DNA from: Sulfitobacter maritimus
GTDB taxonomy: Bacteria > Pseudomonadota > Alphaproteobacteria > Rhodobacterales > Rhodobacteraceae
Assembly (NCBI RefSeq): GCF_013346665.1
Contig: NZ_JABVBB010000022.1
Location: forward strand, 124,001 to 188,000
Direction of reading: 5' to 3'
Length of the DNA: 64,000 nucleotides
This document shows, in pieces, positions 9,587 through 18,801 of the stretch. The position numbers were made by a program, and so were the translations under genes. The notes under the pieces are model-generated. The model had not been told where the DNA came from. It did not search any database and saw nothing but the letters and a program-made list of their open reading frames with translations. Each line of letters starts with the position of its first letter. Position 1 is the stretch's first letter.

Positions 9587-9958
9587 ATGGGTTATATGAC
9601 AGACCGCAAACGCGCCCTCGGCCTCGGCTCGGCCAAAACCGGCACCGCGCATTTCTGGGCGATGAAAGTCTCCTCGCTGGCGCTGCTGGTGCTGATCCCG
9701 CTGTTCGTCTTTACCTTCGGCAGCGCACTCGGCGGCACCTATGAGGAAATCCTTGCCTATTACGCGCGGCCTTTCCCGGCCATCGTGGCGGCGCTGACGC
9801 TGATCGTGGGCTTCAAACATTTCAACGACGGTGTGCAGGTGCTGATCGAGGATTACGTACACGGCCTTGCCAATAAAGTCGCCATCATCGTGATGACCAT
9901 CATCAGCTACGGCGCAGCAGCGGTTGGCGTCTTCGCCATCGCCAAGCTCGCCCTGTAA
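9587..9958 (+). CDS. sdhD: Succinate dehydrogenase hydrophobic membrane anchor subunit
   Basis: Second membrane anchor of complex II. The 123-residue protein starts MGYMTDRKRALGLGSAKTGT after a GAGGAG ribosome-binding site and has three hydrophobic helices (about residues 28-50, 60-80 and 95-120). KVSSLALLVLIPLFV is the first, and GFKHFNDGVQVLIEDYVHG between the second and third carries the conserved His and Asp of the heme and quinone region. It lies between sdhC and sdhA with short gaps, in the standard gene order. Confidence 0.95.
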   Translation: MGYMTDRKRALGLGSAKTGTAHFWAMKVSSLALLVLIPLFVFTFGSALGGTYEEILAYYARPFPAIVAALTLIVGFKHFNDGVQVLIEDYVHGLANKVAIIVMTIISYGAAAVGVFAIAKLAL

Positions 9959-9987
9959 CCAATACGCCCAAACGGGAGACCGATTAA

Positions 9988-11793
9988 ATGGCAGCATATG
10001 AATATGAAACCCACGAATATGACGTTGTCGTGGTGGGGGCAGGCGGTGCTGGCCTGCGTGCAACATTGGGCATGGCGGAGCAGGGGCTGCGCACGGCCTG
10101 TATCTCCAAGGTTTTCCCAACCCGCTCGCACACCGTAGCGGCGCAGGGCGGTATTGCCGCCTCGCTGTCGAACATGGGCCCCGACAATTGGCAGTGGCAT
10201 ATGTATGACACGGTCAAGGGTTCGGACTGGCTGGGCGACACCGATGCGATGGAATACCTCGCCCGCGAAGCGCCCAAGGCGGTTTACGAGCTTGAGCACT
10301 ACGGCGTGCCGTTTTCGCGCACCGAAGAAGGCAAGATTTACCAGCGCCCCTTTGGCGGCCACACGACTGAGTTTGGTGAAGGCCCGCCCGTGCAGCGCAC
10401 CTGTGCCGCCGCTGACCGGACCGGCCACGCGATCCTGCACACGCTCTATGGTCAGTCGCTGAAGCAGAAGGCCGAGTTCTTCATCGAATACTTCGCCATC
10501 GACCTGATCATGTCCGACGATGGCGTCTGCCAAGGTGTGCTGTGCTGGAAGCTGGACGACGGCACCATGCATCTTTTCAGCGCCAAGATGGTGGTGCTGG
10601 CGACCGGCGGCTATGGCCGTGCCTATTTCTCCGCCACCTCGGCGCATACCTGCACCGGCGACGGCGGCGGCATGGCTGCCCGTGCGGGCCTGCCGCTGCA
10701 AGACATGGAATTCGTGCAGTTCCACCCCACCGGCATCTACGGCGCCGGCTGCCTCATCACCGAAGGCGCACGGGGCGAGGGCGGGTACCTCACCAACTCC
10801 GAAGGCGAGCGTTTCATGGAACGCTACGCGCCGACCTACAAAGACCTCGCCTCGCGTGACGTTGTCTCGCGCTGCATGACCATGGAAATCCGCGAAGGCC
10901 GTGGTGTGGGCGAGAACAAAGACCACATCCACTTACACCTGAACCACCTGCCGCCTGAAACGCTGGACCTGCGCCTCCCGGGCATCTCAGAATCCGCGCG
11001 TATCTTCGCTGGTGTGGACCTGACGAAAGAGCCGATCCCGGTGCTGCCGACGGTGCACTACAACATGGGCGGCATCCCCACGAACTATTGGGGCGAAGTG
11101 CTGAACCCCACAGCCGACAACCCCGACGCCATCGCACCCGGCCTGATGGCTGTGGGCGAGGCGGGCTGTGCCTCTGTGCATGGCGCGAACCGTCTGGGCT
11201 CCAACTCGCTCATCGACCTCGTGGTCTTTGGCCGCGCCGCCGCGATCCGGGCCGCCAAGATCGTCGACCCCGAGACCGCCGTGCCGACGCCGAACATGGC
11301 CTCGGTTGAGAAGGCGTTCGACCGTTTCGACGGCCTGCGCCACGCGAACGGCGGCACGCCGACCTCGGAACTGCGGCTTGAGATGCAAAAGACCATGCAG
11401 GCCGACGCTGCTGTCTTCCGCACCGACAAGACGCTGGAAGAGGGCCGTGTAAAAATGATCGAGGTGGCCGACAAGCTGAACGATCTGCATGTCACCGACC
11501 GCAGCCTCGTGTGGAACTCCGACCTGATGGAGACGTTGGAGCTGACCAACCTGATGCCCAACGCCACCGCCACCATCACCGCCGCCGCCGCGCGCAAGGA
11601 AAGCCGTGGCGCACATGCGCATGAGGACTACCCGGACCGGAACGACGACGAATGGCGCAAGCATTCGCTGGCATGGTTCGACGGCAACAATGCAAAGCTG
11701 ACCTACCGTGCCGTGCATCTCGACCCGCTGACAGAAGAGTCCGAAGGCGGGATCGACATGAAAAAGATCGCCCCCAAGGCACGGGTGTATTGA
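9988..11793 (+). CDS. sdhA: Succinate dehydrogenase flavoprotein subunit
   Basis: Catalytic FAD subunit that oxidises succinate to fumarate in complex II. The 601-residue length is standard. Visible motifs are the FAD-binding [17 protein letters not shown], the flavin-attachment region [18 protein letters not shown] with the histidine that carries covalent FAD, the active-site [37 protein letters not shown], and [18 protein letters not shown]. The stop codon overlaps the start of a small lipoprotein gene (TGATG). The sequence appears complete and typical. Confidence 0.98.
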   Translation: MAAYEYETHEYDVVVVGAGGAGLRATLGMAEQGLRTACISKVFPTRSHTVAAQGGIAASLSNMGPDNWQWHMYDTVKGSDWLGDTDAMEYLAREAPKAVYELEHYGVPFSRTEEGKIYQRPFGGHTTEFGEGPPVQRTCAAADRTGHAILHTLYGQSLKQKAEFFIEYFAIDLIMSDDGVCQGVLCWKLDDGTMHLFSAKMVVLATGGYGRAYFSATSAHTCTGDGGGMAARAGLPLQDMEFVQFHPTGIYGAGCLITEGARGEGGYLTNSEGERFMERYAPTYKDLASRDVVSRCMTMEIREGRGVGENKDHIHLHLNHLPPETLDLRLPGISESARIFAGVDLTKEPIPVLPTVHYNMGGIPTNYWGEVLNPTADNPDAIAPGLMAVGEAGCASVHGANRLGSNSLIDLVVFGRAAAIRAAKIVDPETAVPTPNMASVEKAFDRFDGLRHANGGTPTSELRLEMQKTMQADAAVFRTDKTLEEGRVKMIEVADKLNDLHVTDRSLVWNSDLMETLELTNLMPNATATITAAAARKESRGAHAHEDYPDRNDDEWRKHSLAWFDGNNAKLTYRAVHLDPLTEESEGGIDMKKIAPKARVY

Positions 11794-12128
11794 TGCTGCG
11801 CACCGTCCTCATTGCAGCCAGCCTCACGGCGCTCTCGGCCTGTGTTGAAGTGCAGCAGGCGGTGGACGACACCGCCCGCCAAGGCTCCAAAGGCGTGGTG
11901 ACGGAAATCTTGGCCACCCGCTTTCCGCAGGTGCCAAAGGAGCTGATCACCCCCTTCACCGACTGCATTATCGACAATGCCGACGCGCTGGAGCTGCGCG
12001 AACTGGCGCGCGCCGCTGTCGTCGGCGTGGACGATACAACAACGGGTACCGTGCGCACGATCCTGTCGCGCCCTGAGACCCGCACCTGCCTGCTGGCCGC
12101 CGCGCCCGCAGCTGGCATGACGCTTTAG
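11793..12128 (+). CDS. Small lipoprotein encoded inside the sdh operon
   Basis: A 111-residue protein with a lipoprotein signal, [17 protein letters not shown], where Cys17 is the likely lipidated residue. The start ATG at 11793 overlaps the sdhA stop as TGATG, and the stop at 12128 lies 10 bp before sdhB, so it is translated within the sdh operon. The mature protein contains [25 protein letters not shown] and a pair of cysteines (near PFTDC and TRTC). No catalytic motif is visible. Small hypothetical genes between sdhA and sdhB are, as I recall, a Rhodobacteraceae trait. A role in complex II assembly is possible but unproven. Confidence 0.85.
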   Translation: MLRTVLIAASLTALSACVEVQQAVDDTARQGSKGVVTEILATRFPQVPKELITPFTDCIIDNADALELRELARAAVVGVDDTTTGTVRTILSRPETRTCLLAAAPAAGMTL

Positions 12129-12138
12129 GAGACGCATA

Positions 12139-12918
12139 ATGGTTCAACTGACGCTTCCCAAGAACTCCCGCATGACCAGCGGCAAGACATGGCCCAAGCC
12201 CGAAGGGGCGACCAACCTGCGCGAGTTCCACATCTACCGCTGGAACCCCGATGACGGGAAGAACCCGGCGCTCGACACCTATTTTGTCGACATGGATGAC
12301 TGCGGTCCGATGATCCTCGACGCGCTGATCAAGATCAAAAACGAGATCGACCCGACGCTGACCTTCCGCCGCTCCTGCCGCGAAGGGATCTGCGGCTCTT
12401 GTGCTATGAACATTGACGGGGTCAACACGCTGGCCTGTACTTACGGGATGGAAGAGATCAACGGCGTCGTCAAAATCTACCCGCTGCCGCATATGCCGGT
12501 GATCAAAGACCTGATCCCCGACCTCACGCATTTCTACGCCCAGCACGCGAGCATCCAGCCCTGGCTGGAAACCGACACGCCCGAGCCGCGCAAAGAGTGG
12601 AAACAGTCCATTGACGACCGCGCAAAGCTCGACGGTCTTTACGAGTGCATCATGTGCGCCTGCTGCTCGACATCTTGCCCCAGCTACTGGTGGAACGGCG
12701 ACCGCTACCTCGGGCCAGCCGCTCTGCTGCACGCCTACCGCTGGATCATCGACAGCCGGGATGAGGCGACAGGCGAGCGGTTGGACGACCTCGAGGACCC
12801 GTTCAAGCTCTACCGCTGCCACACGATCATGAACTGCGCCAAGACCTGCCCCAAAGGTCTGAACCCCGCAGAGGCGATCGCCAATATCAAGAAACTGATG
12901 GTCGAACGGACCGTCTGA
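12139..12918 (+). CDS. sdhB: Succinate dehydrogenase iron-sulfur subunit
   Basis: Iron-sulfur subunit that carries electrons from FAD to ubiquinone. The 259-residue protein has the N-terminal 2Fe-2S ferredoxin domain ([23 protein letters not shown], about residues 76-98). The C-terminal helical domain has [17 protein letters not shown] (about 172-188) and [21 protein letters not shown] (about 232-252), which bind the 4Fe-4S and 3Fe-4S clusters. It ends the operon and is followed directly by a strong hairpin terminator. Confidence 0.98.
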   Translation: MVQLTLPKNSRMTSGKTWPKPEGATNLREFHIYRWNPDDGKNPALDTYFVDMDDCGPMILDALIKIKNEIDPTLTFRRSCREGICGSCAMNIDGVNTLACTYGMEEINGVVKIYPLPHMPVIKDLIPDLTHFYAQHASIQPWLETDTPEPRKEWKQSIDDRAKLDGLYECIMCACCSTSCPSYWWNGDRYLGPAALLHAYRWIIDSRDEATGERLDDLEDPFKLYRCHTIMNCAKTCPKGLNPAEAIANIKKLMVERTV

Positions 12919-12924
12919 CAAAAC

Positions 12925-12953
12925 AAGGCCCGGCCAAGTGCCGGGCCTTTGGT
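12925..12953 (+). terminator. Rho-independent terminator after sdhB
   Basis: The stem AAGGCCCGGC pairs perfectly with GCCGGGCCTT across a five-base loop. It starts seven bases after the sdhB stop. Confidence 0.85.
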
Positions 12954-12960
12954 TTCGCCC

Positions 12961-13176
12961 ATGATCCTTCCCATCATCCTTGTCGTTGTCTTTGTGATCG
13001 TGCTGATCTACGCCCGCCGCAACGCGCCCACCCGCGACTGCCGCTGGCGCGAGGACCGCACCGGCGATAAAGGAAGTCTGCGCAAGTACAACTGCGTCGC
13101 CTGCGGCGCCGAAGCCTACCGCGCCGATGGCCCTCCGGACCGCTGCCTTAGAGGCCTAGACACACCGCGTCTCTAA
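12961..13176 (+). CDS. Small single-pass membrane protein with a cysteine-pair tail
   Basis: A 71-residue protein. The N-terminal helix MILPIILVVVFVIVLIYARRN is a membrane anchor, and a basic cytoplasmic tail follows. It contains DCRWREDRTGDKGSLRKYNC-VACG and ends near PDRCLRGL, giving four cysteines (Cys-X2-Cys plus two others) that could bind zinc or form disulfides. The start at 12961 (ATG) is chosen over an in-frame TTG at 12949, which lies within the sdhB terminator. It has no clear family match by eye. It sits immediately after the sdh terminator, so it needs its own promoter or read-through. Confidence 0.65.
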   Translation: MILPIILVVVFVIVLIYARRNAPTRDCRWREDRTGDKGSLRKYNCVACGAEAYRADGPPDRCLRGLDTPRL

Positions 13177-13240
13177 CAGCCGAAACAGCAAAGAGAACGC
13201 CGACCCCATCCGCTTGGTTTCTACGATTACAGGCAACAGG

Positions 13241-13567
13241 CTACCCAGCCCACCCTCCAAGCCAATTTCCATGGACCCAGCCCTTGCGGCGGGGATTGCC
13301 ATAATACACGCCCCACCATTTGCCGCGCTGAGCACAGGGGCGGACGCGGTCGCCGTTATGCAACTCATCAATCTTACGGTAATTCGTCCCCGGACCCGTG
13401 CGAACAGCCAAAAAGCCGTCTCCGTTCGGATCAAGGCCTTGCACCATGGCGCCCAGACACCCGGCAGCTTGATCATCCTCCGTAATCGGGAAGTCCATAT
13501 CCAATTGTTGCGCTGAAACGGGCGTACAAGATAAAAGAATTAACGCGGCGGCAGCATACCTCATCAT
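13241..13567 (-). CDS. Exported SH3-domain protein
   Basis: A 108-residue exported protein with a signal peptide (MMRYAAAALILLSCTPVSAQQ) and one bacterial SH3 domain. The domain pattern is FLAVRTGPGTNYRKIDELHNGDRV, then WWGVYYGNPRRKGWVHGNWLGGW, typical of SH3b modules that bind peptidoglycan or other extracytoplasmic partners. The GGAGG sequence just upstream of 13567 supports the start chosen; two adjacent ATG codons occur there. It is convergent with the preceding small gene and lies far from deoD. The domain is clear, but its binding partner is unknown. Confidence 0.8.
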   Translation of the reverse strand: MMRYAAAALILLSCTPVSAQQLDMDFPITEDDQAAGCLGAMVQGLDPNGDGFLAVRTGPGTNYRKIDELHNGDRVRPCAQRGKWWGVYYGNPRRKGWVHGNWLGGWAG

Positions 13568-13788
13568 CTCAATATCCTCCGGTTGAGATTTACAGTATAC
13601 TACATTTCCAGCCAATTACCCTATAGCAACGCTGTCAGCCGGCACTGGCCAAGATGCGTTTTGACCAAATGCTGGCGTTTCCAGAGGCACCAAACGGCCT
13701 GGCATGCGCACTATGCCAAACGGAACGCCACACCGCCCCCCTTCATCCTTTTTTCAAATACCGTCCGCCCTCTCAACGGGCGCAGGCG

Positions 13789-14493
13789 TCACGCAAAAGC
13801 CGCTTCCAGCGCAATCTCCACCATATCGCCAAAGCTCTTCTCACGGTCTTCGGCGGGCAGGGCCTCGCCGGTCTGCAAATGGTCGCTGACGGTCAATACA
13901 GCCAAAGCACGACGCTTGTGACGCGCCGCCAGCGTGTAAAGCTCAGCCGCTTCCATCTCGACGCCCAAAATACCGTGGCGCACCATTTGTTCATCCAGAT
14001 CGGGCCGCTCTGCATAAAACACATCCGACGAATAGATCCCGCCCACATGGGTCTTGGCGTCCAACTTCTCGGATGCAGCCACGGCGGCGTGCAGCAGGCT
14101 CCAGTCGGCACAAGGCGCGTAATTAAACTCGCGGAAGATGCCAGACGAGGGCGAGGTGATGGTGCTGGCGGTCATGGCGATGATCACGTCGCGGATGCCG
14201 ACATGGCTCTGCATGCCGCCACAGGAGCCGATGCGGATCAGGGTCTGCGCGCCGTATTCCATCATTAACTCATTGGCATAGATCGACAGGGACGGCATCC
14301 CCATGCCCGAGCCTTGGATCGTCACCCGATTGCCGCGCCATGTGCCGGTAAAGCCCAGCATGCCGCGCACCTCGTTGACCAGTTCGGCCCCTTCAAGAAA
14401 GGTCTCCGCCGCCCATTTGGCACGGTAGGGGTCGCCGGGCATCAATACGGTTTCAGCGATATCGCCGGGTTTTGCGCCAATATGGACGGTCAT
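13789..14493 (-). CDS. deoD: Purine-nucleoside phosphorylase, DeoD type
   Basis: Phosphorolyses purine nucleosides to base plus (deoxy)ribose-1-phosphate in nucleoside salvage. The 234-residue protein starts [27 protein letters not shown], the standard DeoD beginning. It shows the phosphate/ribose site [11 protein letters not shown], the ribose-binding [10 protein letters not shown], and the base-site [10 protein letters not shown] with the catalytic aspartate. Family length is about 235, so it is complete. It stands alone on the minus strand. A GC-rich inverted repeat just beyond its 3' end (about 13768-13790) could act as terminator but lacks a clear T-run. Confidence 0.95.
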   Translation of the reverse strand: MTVHIGAKPGDIAETVLMPGDPYRAKWAAETFLEGAELVNEVRGMLGFTGTWRGNRVTIQGSGMGMPSLSIYANELMMEYGAQTLIRIGSCGGMQSHVGIRDVIIAMTASTITSPSSGIFREFNYAPCADWSLLHAAVAASEKLDAKTHVGGIYSSDVFYAERPDLDEQMVRHGILGVEMEAAELYTLAARHKRRALAVLTVSDHLQTGEALPAEDREKSFGDMVEIALEAAFA

Positions 14494-14654
14494 TAGGTCT
14501 CTCCTGCTATTGCGCGCATTTTGCCTGTCTGATCTGAGAACAACAAGGGCCGTTCTACTCAGTTGGTCGCTGGGATGAGACCCTATTCACAAATTGTTTA
14601 TCTTCCCCAAACAGTTCAATTTGCTTGCATTGTAATGACGTAGCCTTGAAACGG

Positions 14655-14690
14655 AAAAGGCGCCGCGGGAATGGTGTATTCCCGGGCGCC
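14655..14690 (-). terminator. Terminator of the H-NS-like gene
   Basis: A GGCGCC stem continues into GGGAAT/ATTCCC and is followed on the minus strand by TTTTCCGTTTC. It lies about 25 bp past the gene's stop at 14715. Confidence 0.75.
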
Positions 14691-14714
14691 CGATCGTATT
14701 TTATCGCAGCTAAC

Positions 14715-15059
14715 TTAGATTCGCATCGTTTCTGGATCGGTGCCTTTTTCAACCTGCGCACGAAACCAATTCGGCTGGCGGCCTTTTCCGGTCCAAGTCT
14801 GTTTTTCGTCATCGGGATTGGCGAACTGGGGTTTGGACTTTGGACCTGTAGCCGTCTTGCGTGGTTTCTTCTGCTTTTTCGGCGCCGGGGCTTCTTCGGC
14901 CAAGTCATTGAGGGAAAAGCCATATTCTGCCGCGGCCTTCTGGGCTGCTTTGCGCGCTGCACGACGTTCGCGCGATTGCGCGGCCTGCAATGCTTTTTTG
15001 ACATCCGACAGAAGTTTTTCCAGATCCTTGCGGCTCATGGACTTCAGGTCTATTTCCAT
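14715..15059 (-). CDS. H-NS family nucleoid-associated protein (HvrA-like)
   Basis: A 114-residue DNA-binding protein. The N-terminal half (MEIDLKSMSRKDLEKLLSDV, then Arg/Ala-rich heptads to about residue 45) forms the coiled-coil dimerisation region. The C-terminal half contains the H-NS DNA-binding core KQTWTGKGRQPNWF followed by a Glu/Asp-rich end, matching the TWTGxGRxPxW minor-groove motif. A proline- and lysine-rich linker (about 57-80) joins them. In Rhodobacteraceae such proteins (HvrA type) act as global repressors or regulators. It is monocistronic and lies upstream of ecm on the same strand. Confidence 0.88.
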   Translation of the reverse strand: MEIDLKSMSRKDLEKLLSDVKKALQAAQSRERRAARKAAQKAAAEYGFSLNDLAEEAPAPKKQKKPRKTATGPKSKPQFANPDDEKQTWTGKGRQPNWFRAQVEKGTDPETMRI

Positions 15060-15141
15060 AACTGATTATTCCTTTCCAGCTTATCTGGTCAGGTTGATTA
15101 CAGTGTCAACTGATTAATTGCACGTAATATTTTGTGTCAGC

Positions 15142-17109
15142 CTATTCCGCCGCTACGGCTTCGGGGTCGGCGAGAGTAATAATATCGCGCATGATCATAT
15201 TTAATTCGAAGTCTTTTGGCGTATAGACCTGTGCCACACCGGCGGCCCGCAGGCGAATGGCGTCTGTCTCGGGGATGATGCCGCCTACGACGACCGGCAG
15301 ATGATCCAGCCCAGCGTCGCGCATACGCTCCATCAAGTCTTCGACCAGCGGCACATGCGAGCCCGACAGGATCGACAGGCCAACCACATGCGCACCTTCA
15401 CTTTGGGCCGCTTCGACGATTTCAGCAGGGGTCAGGCGGATGCCTTCGTAGGAAATATCCATGCCGCAGTCCCGCGCGCGAACAGCGATTTGTTCGGCCC
15501 CGTTAGAGTGGCCATCAAGCCCCGGTTTGCCCACCAAGAATTTAAGCCGGCGCCCCAGTCGGTCGCTGACCACATCAACCGCATCGCGCAGGTCGTCCAG
15601 CCCTTCAGTCTTGTTCGACTGGCCTGCGGAAACCCCTGTGGGGCCACGGTATTCGCCATGCACGGCGCGCATCTGTGCGGCCCATTCGCCGGTGGTGACA
15701 CCTGCTTTGGCAGCCGCGATGGAGGCCGGCATGATGTTCTCGCCCTTTTCCGCAGCAAGGCGCAGATTGGCCAATGCGTCCTTGACCGCCTGCGCGTCGC
15801 GCGCTTCGCGCCATGCTTCAAGGCGGGCGAGTTGATCGGCCTCGGCACCGGGGTCTGATTGCATGATATCGCCCGCGCCGGTCATCAGGGGGGAGGGGGC
15901 GCCTTGCTGCCATTTGTTGACGCCCACCACCACAGTCTCGCCGCTTTCAATCCGGCGCAGGCGGTCGGCGTTGCTTTCGACCAAACGGCTTTTCATATAA
16001 TCGATTGCGGAAATGGCACCGCCCATTCCATCGAGGTTCGCTAGTTCCGCACGTGCGCCTTCTTTGAGCAATTCAACCTTAGCGTCGACCGCCGGGTTGC
16101 CGTCGAATAGATCGTCAAATTCCAGAAGGTCCGTTTCATGAGCCATGATCTGCTGCATCCGCATCGACCATTGCTGGTCCCATGGGCGGGGCAGGCCGAG
16201 CGCTTCGTTCCACGCGGGCAATTGCACGGCACGGGCGCGGGCTTTTTTCGAGAGCGTCACCGCCAGCATTTCGATGAGAATGCGGTAGACGTTATTCTCG
16301 GGCTGTTGTTCGGTCAGGCCCAGCGAATTGACCTGCACGCCATAGCGGAAACGGCGGAATTTCGGGTCCTCTACGCCATAGCGATCACGGCAGATCTCGT
16401 CCCACAGATCGACAAAGGCGCGCATTTTGCACATCTCCGTGACGAAACGGATGCCTGCGTTAACGAAGAATGAGATCCGCCCGACCAATTTCGGAAAATC
16501 CTCGGCTGGAACGCGCGGTTTCAGCGCGTCGAGCACGGCGGTGGCGGTGGCCAACGCGAAGGCCAATTCCTGTTCCGGCGTCGCACCGGCCTCTTGCAGG
16601 TGGTAGGAACAGACGTTCATCGGGTTCCATTTCGGCACATTCGTATAGCAATATTCGGCCACATCCGCGATCATTTTAAGCGAGGGCGCAGGCGGGCAGA
16701 TATAGGTGCCGCGGCTGAGGTATTCTTTGATCAGATCGTTTTGCACCGTGCCCTGGAGTTTGGATACATCCGCACCCTGTTCCTCGGCCACCGCGATATA
16801 GAGCGCCAGCAGCCAAGGGGCTGTCGCATTGATCGTCATCGACGTGTTCATCTGCTCCAGCGGGATGCCGTCAAAGAGCGCACGCATGTCGCCCAAGTGG
16901 CCCACCGGCACGCCAACCTTGCCCACTTCGCCCCGGCTCAGCACATGGTCGCTGTCGTAGCCGGTCTGCGTGGGCAGGTCGAAGGCCACGGAAAGCCCGG
17001 TCTGCCCACGCTCAAGATTGGAACGGTAAAGCGCGTTGGAAGCAGCAGCGGTGGAGTGGCCCGCATAGGTGCGGATGAGCCAAGGGCGGTCTTTCTGCGG
17101 GTGGGTCAT
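15142..17109 (-). CDS. ecm: Ethylmalonyl-CoA mutase (B12-dependent)
   Basis: Coenzyme-B12-dependent mutase that converts ethylmalonyl-CoA to methylsuccinyl-CoA in the EMC pathway. The 655-residue protein begins MTHPQKDRPWLIRTYAGHST, with a TIM-barrel substrate domain (GQTGLSVAFDLPTQTGYDSD, MNTSMTINATAPWLLALYIA, RGTYICPPAPSLKMIAD) and a C-terminal cobalamin-binding domain. The B12 motif D-x-H-x-x-G is D532-G-H534-S-N-G537, followed by GLSILSGSH and VVVGGIIPE. Ecm is shorter than methylmalonyl-CoA mutase and its LPTQTGYDSD form is characteristic. It is divergent from the acyltransferase gene. Two sites containing TTGC stand between it and its neighbours. Confidence 0.94.
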   Translation of the reverse strand: MTHPQKDRPWLIRTYAGHSTAAASNALYRSNLERGQTGLSVAFDLPTQTGYDSDHVLSRGEVGKVGVPVGHLGDMRALFDGIPLEQMNTSMTINATAPWLLALYIAVAEEQGADVSKLQGTVQNDLIKEYLSRGTYICPPAPSLKMIADVAEYCYTNVPKWNPMNVCSYHLQEAGATPEQELAFALATATAVLDALKPRVPAEDFPKLVGRISFFVNAGIRFVTEMCKMRAFVDLWDEICRDRYGVEDPKFRRFRYGVQVNSLGLTEQQPENNVYRILIEMLAVTLSKKARARAVQLPAWNEALGLPRPWDQQWSMRMQQIMAHETDLLEFDDLFDGNPAVDAKVELLKEGARAELANLDGMGGAISAIDYMKSRLVESNADRLRRIESGETVVVGVNKWQQGAPSPLMTGAGDIMQSDPGAEADQLARLEAWREARDAQAVKDALANLRLAAEKGENIMPASIAAAKAGVTTGEWAAQMRAVHGEYRGPTGVSAGQSNKTEGLDDLRDAVDVVSDRLGRRLKFLVGKPGLDGHSNGAEQIAVRARDCGMDISYEGIRLTPAEIVEAAQSEGAHVVGLSILSGSHVPLVEDLMERMRDAGLDHLPVVVGGIIPETDAIRLRAAGVAQVYTPKDFELNMIMRDIITLADPEAVAAE

Positions 17110-17130
17110 CGGATGGCCTCTTTGAATCGG

Positions 17131-17150
17131 GTTGGCAATAAAGTTGCGTT
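17131..17150. promoter_or_regulatory. Possible TTGC-type regulatory site upstream of ecm
   Basis: The sequence GGCAATAAAGTTGCGT lies 22-41 bp upstream of the ecm start. A similar arrangement, TTGCAATGTTGCGTGCA, lies upstream of ccr. Both resemble the TTTGCAA elements I associate with short-chain acyl-CoA regulators (RamB/PccR type), but the match is loose. Confidence 0.3.
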
Positions 17151-17279
17151 ACGCCGTTGATAGGGGAAATAATGTGCCGCTGTCAATTCGCTGCATTGCG
17201 GCATCACTGGCGGGCTGACCTGCTGACGCAGCGGCAGATAAATATTGTCCTCCCCCCTAGGCGCTGTAAGGGTGAGCGC

Positions 17280-18677
17280 ATGACGCAGACTGTGCAATTG
17301 CCTCTTTGGCTGTTCATCCTCATCATGGTTTTTGCTGCCGTTACGGCGCTCAGCCATTTCCTGCTGCCATCGGTGCGCTGGTTCTTTCGTCGGCGGTTGG
17401 AACGGGCGGTGGAGCGGCTGAACAAACGGCTGACCCGGCCTATTGAACCTTTCAAACTGGCCCGCCGCCATGACATGATCCAGCGGCTGATCTATGATCC
17501 TGAGGTCAGCCAAGAGATCGTCAACTACGCCCGCAGCCACGGTGTGCCGGAAAACGTCGCCTTTCAAAAGGCGCGGGACTACGCGCGTGAGATCGTGCCT
17601 CGGTTTTCGACCTTTGCCTATTTCAGCTTTGGCATCCGTCTGGCGCGGCTCTTGGCCAATTCGGTGTACCGCATCGAAACAGCCGCGAGCAATGACACCA
17701 CCTTTGCCGCGCTGCCGCGGGATGCCACTGTTGTCTTTGTGATGAACCACCGTTCCAATATGGACTACATGCTGGTCACCTATCTAGCTGCGCGGTCATC
17801 GGCGCTTAGCTACGCCGTCGGCGAATGGGCGCGGGTCTGGCCGCTGAGCACGCTCATCCGCTCGATGGGCGCTTATTTCATCCGCCGTCGCTCGCGCGGG
17901 GCGCTCTATCGCAAGGTTTTGGCCCGCTATGTGCAACTGGCTACGGCGGGCGGGGTCACACAGGCGTTCTATCCCGAGGGCGGGCTGAGCCTGACCGGCG
18001 CCTTGCAGCCGCCAAAGGTGGGGTTGCTGTCCTATGTGGTCGAAGGGTTCGACCCGGACGGGGAGCGCGACATTATTTTTGTGCCTGTGGCAATCAACTA
18101 TGACCGGGTGCTTGAGGATCGCGTGTTGATCGCGGCGGGCCAACGGGGCGACCGGCGCTTTGCCGCGCGGATCACTGTGGTGGTGGGCTTTGTGCTGCGC
18201 AAAATGTATCGACGGTTGCGCGGGCATGACACGCGCTTTGGCACGGCGGCGGTGACCTTTGGCGATCCGCTGTCCTTGCGCCGGACTGGAACGGATGTGC
18301 CAGTAGGAGACCTGTCAAATATGTTGATGGACCGGATTGCACAGGCCATGCCGGTGCTGGTGGTGCCGCTGATCGCGCGGGTGATGCTGCGCGAGGGCAC
18401 GCCGTTGCAGCCTGATGACCTGCTCGGCAAAGTGGCAGAAACGCTGGCGCAGATGCCCGCGCGCAACCGCGTGCCGCTGCCGGAGGTCCTGCCCGACCGG
18501 GTCGCGCGGGCGACTGCAAGATTGGAAAAACGTGGCGTCATTTCTTTGACCGACGCAGGCTGGCAGATTGTTGCAGACCAAGAGCCGGTTCTGGCCTTCT
18601 ACGCCAATTCTATTGCGCATTTCGGCTCAGACGATGCTGCACCTGCGGCGGAAATTGCTGCAACTGCTGGGTCATAA
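17280..18677 (+). CDS. PlsB/PlsC-type glycerol-phosphate acyltransferase
   Basis: A 465-residue membrane-associated acyltransferase that transfers fatty acyl groups to a glycerol-phosphate acceptor in phospholipid synthesis. A short N-terminal hydrophobic helix (about residues 8-26) anchors it. The LPLAT motifs are the catalytic H157-R-S-N-M-D162, GEWARVWPLSTLIRSMGAYFI, and F230-Y-P-E-G-G235, followed by a VPVAINYDRV block IV. The start ATG at 17280 follows GGTGAGCG. In relatives this gene is annotated as 1-acyl-glycerol-3-phosphate or glycerol-3-phosphate acyltransferase; I cannot decide between them. It lies between ecm and ccr on the ccr strand, which could link membrane lipid synthesis with acetyl-CoA assimilation. 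Confidence 0.8.
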   Translation: MTQTVQLPLWLFILIMVFAAVTALSHFLLPSVRWFFRRRLERAVERLNKRLTRPIEPFKLARRHDMIQRLIYDPEVSQEIVNYARSHGVPENVAFQKARDYAREIVPRFSTFAYFSFGIRLARLLANSVYRIETAASNDTTFAALPRDATVVFVMNHRSNMDYMLVTYLAARSSALSYAVGEWARVWPLSTLIRSMGAYFIRRRSRGALYRKVLARYVQLATAGGVTQAFYPEGGLSLTGALQPPKVGLLSYVVEGFDPDGERDIIFVPVAINYDRVLEDRVLIAAGQRGDRRFAARITVVVGFVLRKMYRRLRGHDTRFGTAAVTFGDPLSLRRTGTDVPVGDLSNMLMDRIAQAMPVLVVPLIARVMLREGTPLQPDDLLGKVAETLAQMPARNRVPLPEVLPDRVARATARLEKRGVISLTDAGWQIVADQEPVLAFYANSIAHFGSDDAAPAAEIAATAGS

Positions 18678-18702
18678 AATTACAAACACCGCCCTGTAGG
18701 GG

Positions 18703-18719
18703 TTGCAATGTTGCGTGCA
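18703..18719. promoter_or_regulatory. Possible TTGC-type regulatory site upstream of ccr
   Basis: TTGCAATGTTGCGTGCA lies 83-99 bp upstream of the ccr start and resembles the element near ecm at 17131-17150. The match is loose and could be chance in this GC-rich genome. Confidence 0.3.
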
Positions 18720-18801
18720 GGGTCATATTCCAACGGGGAGCCGCCGCGATTCTGCATTGCGGCACCGACCTTGTTGAGACCACTACCGGCAGGAGGCCCA
18801 A

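Noticed and set aside
10987..11718. Long minus-strand open frame opposite sdhA
   Set aside because: It is an artefact of GC-rich third-position codon use in sdhA. Its His/Arg/Val-rich translation has no family pattern.
17110..17279. Cobalamin riboswitch upstream of ecm
   Set aside because: The intergenic space is only about 170 bp and shows no B12-box or complex fold. Regulation by B12 is not supported.
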